From Gordonia amicalis NBRC 100051 = JCM 11271 (GTDB lineage Bacteria > Actinomycetota > Actinomycetes > Mycobacteriales > Mycobacteriaceae), in NCBI RefSeq assembly GCF_000332995.1, contig NZ_BANS01000003.1, positions 62,001-126,000 on the forward strand: a stretch of DNA of 64,000 nucleotides. The letters run 5' to 3'. A program made the position numbers and the translations under genes. The notes under the pieces were generated by a model. It did not search any database. It was not told the origin of the DNA and saw only the letters and a program-made list of their open reading frames with translations. Below, piece by piece: positions 63,209 through 64,000 of the stretch (the stretch's first letter is position 1; every line of letters starts with the position of its first letter).

Positions 63209-63577
63209 TCAGGCCGCGCGGGGCGTGATCATCGCGCTGTCGGCCAGCGCCGTGAGCGCCTGGACATACAGCGGACGCTGCGCGGGCGTGATCCCCGCGG
63301 CGAGGAGGGCTGCCTCGGCGGAGTCGTGATCGGCGAGGGACTGCACGATCCCCACCACCGTGAGGTTCTTGAGGAAGGACAGCTTACGGGTACCGAAGTG
63401 GTACAGAAGGGCGCCGAAGGGCTCGGGCCGCAGCGCCACCTTCGGGTTGAGCTCCCACGCGACGAACGTGTCGAAGCCGGCTCGGGAATCGGGGGAATCG
63501 GGACCGGGGGTGTCGAACCGGACCCCGGCGACCGCAGAACGGTCGCCGGAGGTCGGATTCGATGTCGGGGCAGACAT
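63209..63577 (-). CDS. mftB: Mycofactocin peptide chaperone MftB
   Basis: A 122-residue RiPP recognition element (PqqD-like) protein that delivers MftA to MftC. VAWELNPKVALRPEPFGALLYHFGTRKLSFLKNL is the conserved core near residues 38-72. ATG at 63577 shares its A with the mftA stop (TGATG), which fixes the start. The first 30 residues are Ser/Pro-rich. Confidence 0.95.
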   Translation of the reverse strand: MSAPTSNPTSGDRSAVAGVRFDTPGPDSPDSRAGFDTFVAWELNPKVALRPEPFGALLYHFGTRKLSFLKNLTVVGIVQSLADHDSAEAALLAAGITPAQRPLYVQALTALADSAMITPRAA

Positions 63578-63684
63578 CAGTAGACCCCGCACATCCCATC
63601 GATCGACACCTCTTCGACGAGCGACTCGGCGATGAGTTCGGTCTCGGCAGAGCACTGAGCGGTGACCGCGGACTGATCGGCCAT
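63577..63684 (-). CDS. mftA: Mycofactocin precursor peptide MftA
   Basis: A 35-residue peptide ending in IDGMCGVY, the invariant core of the mycofactocin precursor; Val34 and Tyr35 become the redox cofactor. The leader ([26 protein letters not shown]) is acidic. AAGGAGGT lies 7 bases before the ATG at 63684. It is the first gene of the operon. Confidence 0.96.
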   Translation of the reverse strand: MADQSAVTAQCSAETELIAESLVEEVSIDGMCGVY

Positions 63685-63729
63685 GATCCATACCTCCTTG
63701 ATTCGTGATGGTGACTCGGATCACCGACG

Positions 63730-63735
63730 ACTATA
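63730..63735 (-). promoter_or_regulatory. Candidate -10 box of the mft operon
   Basis: TATAGT on the minus strand, 46 bases before the mftA ATG, is close to the TATAAT consensus. The palindrome at 63739-63749 falls in the spacer to the expected -35. Confidence 0.45.
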
Positions 63736-63738
63736 GTG

Positions 63739-63749
63739 GCACTCAGTGC
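63739..63749. promoter_or_regulatory. Candidate MftR operator
   Basis: GCACTCAGTGC is a perfect palindrome around a central C, between the divergent mftA and mftR genes. Its location over the mft promoter suits repression by the TetR-type MftR; binding is inferred. Confidence 0.5.
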
Positions 63750-63845
63750 AGAAACGCCAGAGTCAGGACGAAAACTATCCGGACGGCCAGGCAATCCGAT
63801 GGAGACACCAACACGAAGAAGCAGGTCACATAGGGTGTGGTCTCG

Positions 63846-64000
63846 ATGACGACGCAGCAACAGGACACCAGGCCGCAGCGCCCCGCGCCCGGACGACGAC
63901 CGATCTCGTCGCGGGCCCGGATCAGTGCGCTCGCGATCGGCCTGTTCACCACACGGGGCTTCGAGGAGACCAGCGTCGACGACATCGCCGAGGCCGCCGG
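63846..64000 (+). CDS. mftR: TetR-family regulator MftR (N-terminal part, runs off the right edge)
   Basis: The first 51 residues of a TetR-type repressor. After a Pro/Arg/Gln-rich start (MTTQQQDTRPQRPAPGRR) comes the helix-turn-helix ISALAIGLFTTRGFEETSVDDIAEAAG. Position and divergent orientation from mftA identify it as MftR, which in mycobacteria responds to acyl-CoA. ATG at 63846 is chosen; GTG at 63837 also fits. Confidence 0.85.
   Translation, partial: MTTQQQDTRPQRPAPGRRPISSRARISALAIGLFTTRGFEETSVDDIAEAA

Overview
The window looks like the chromosome of a high-GC, mycolic-acid-type actinobacterium, most likely Gordonia or a close relative. The pointers are a complete mycofactocin (mft) locus, a classical S10 ribosomal operon beside it in the same relative orientation as in Mycobacterium tuberculosis, F420-type enzymes, a KstR-type operator and strong G/C third-position codon bias. 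The genus is inferred from gene content, not from an alignment.

Layout. (1) 1-28.6 kb, all on the minus strand: a large secondary-metabolite locus. In transcription order it holds an O/N-methyltransferase, a family-2 glycosyltransferase, a DrrA-type ABC ATPase, two ABC-2 permeases, then four NRPS proteins (C-A-T-C-A-T-C, A-T-C-A-T-C-A-T-C, A-T-C, and A-T running off the left edge). The starter condensation domain plus transporter, glycosyl- and methyltransferase suggest an exported, decorated lipopeptide. Adenylation codes read Ser, unknown, Thr, Ser, possibly Gly, unknown, unknown. Two blocks inside the NRPS genes use codons quite unlike their flanks and look like imported domains. (2) 28.9-29.7 kb: a phosphoribosyltransferase and a GNAT acetyltransferase. 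(3) 29.7-34.5 kb: four genes joined by ATGA overlaps, a duplicated pair of membrane histidine kinase plus membrane companion with no response regulator nearby. (4) 34.6-40.3 kb: the S10 operon rpsJ to rpsQ with a strong terminator and a candidate promoter about 310 bases upstream of rpsJ. (5) 40.4-44.2 kb: a hotdog-fold (DUF4442) gene whose 3' end is duplicated on the far side of a 2-kb, lower-GC islet with a type VII secretion-like effector set, then a secreted protein. (6) 44.5-50.7 kb, plus strand: N-acetylglutaminylglutamine-type amidotransferase, S9 peptidase, GntR regulator and NCS1 permease. (7) 50.7-64 kb: mftR | mftA-B-C-D, an SDR, an IS30-family element, an alpha-methylacyl-CoA racemase on the opposite strand, then mftE-F-G followed by F420-type genes.

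How the parts work together. MftA ends in the canonical IDGMCGVY core; MftB/C/E/D process it, MftF glycosylates it and MftG/SDR use it as redox partner. A KstR consensus box nested in an 8-bp inverted repeat lies just in front of the SDR, linking this part to sterol catabolism, which suits the neighbouring racemase. The mft locus is split by foreign DNA and by a nest of extragenic repeats. The most novel-looking items are the duplicated kinase/companion cassette, the direct-repeat-flanked T7SS-like islet, and the mosaic NRPS domains.
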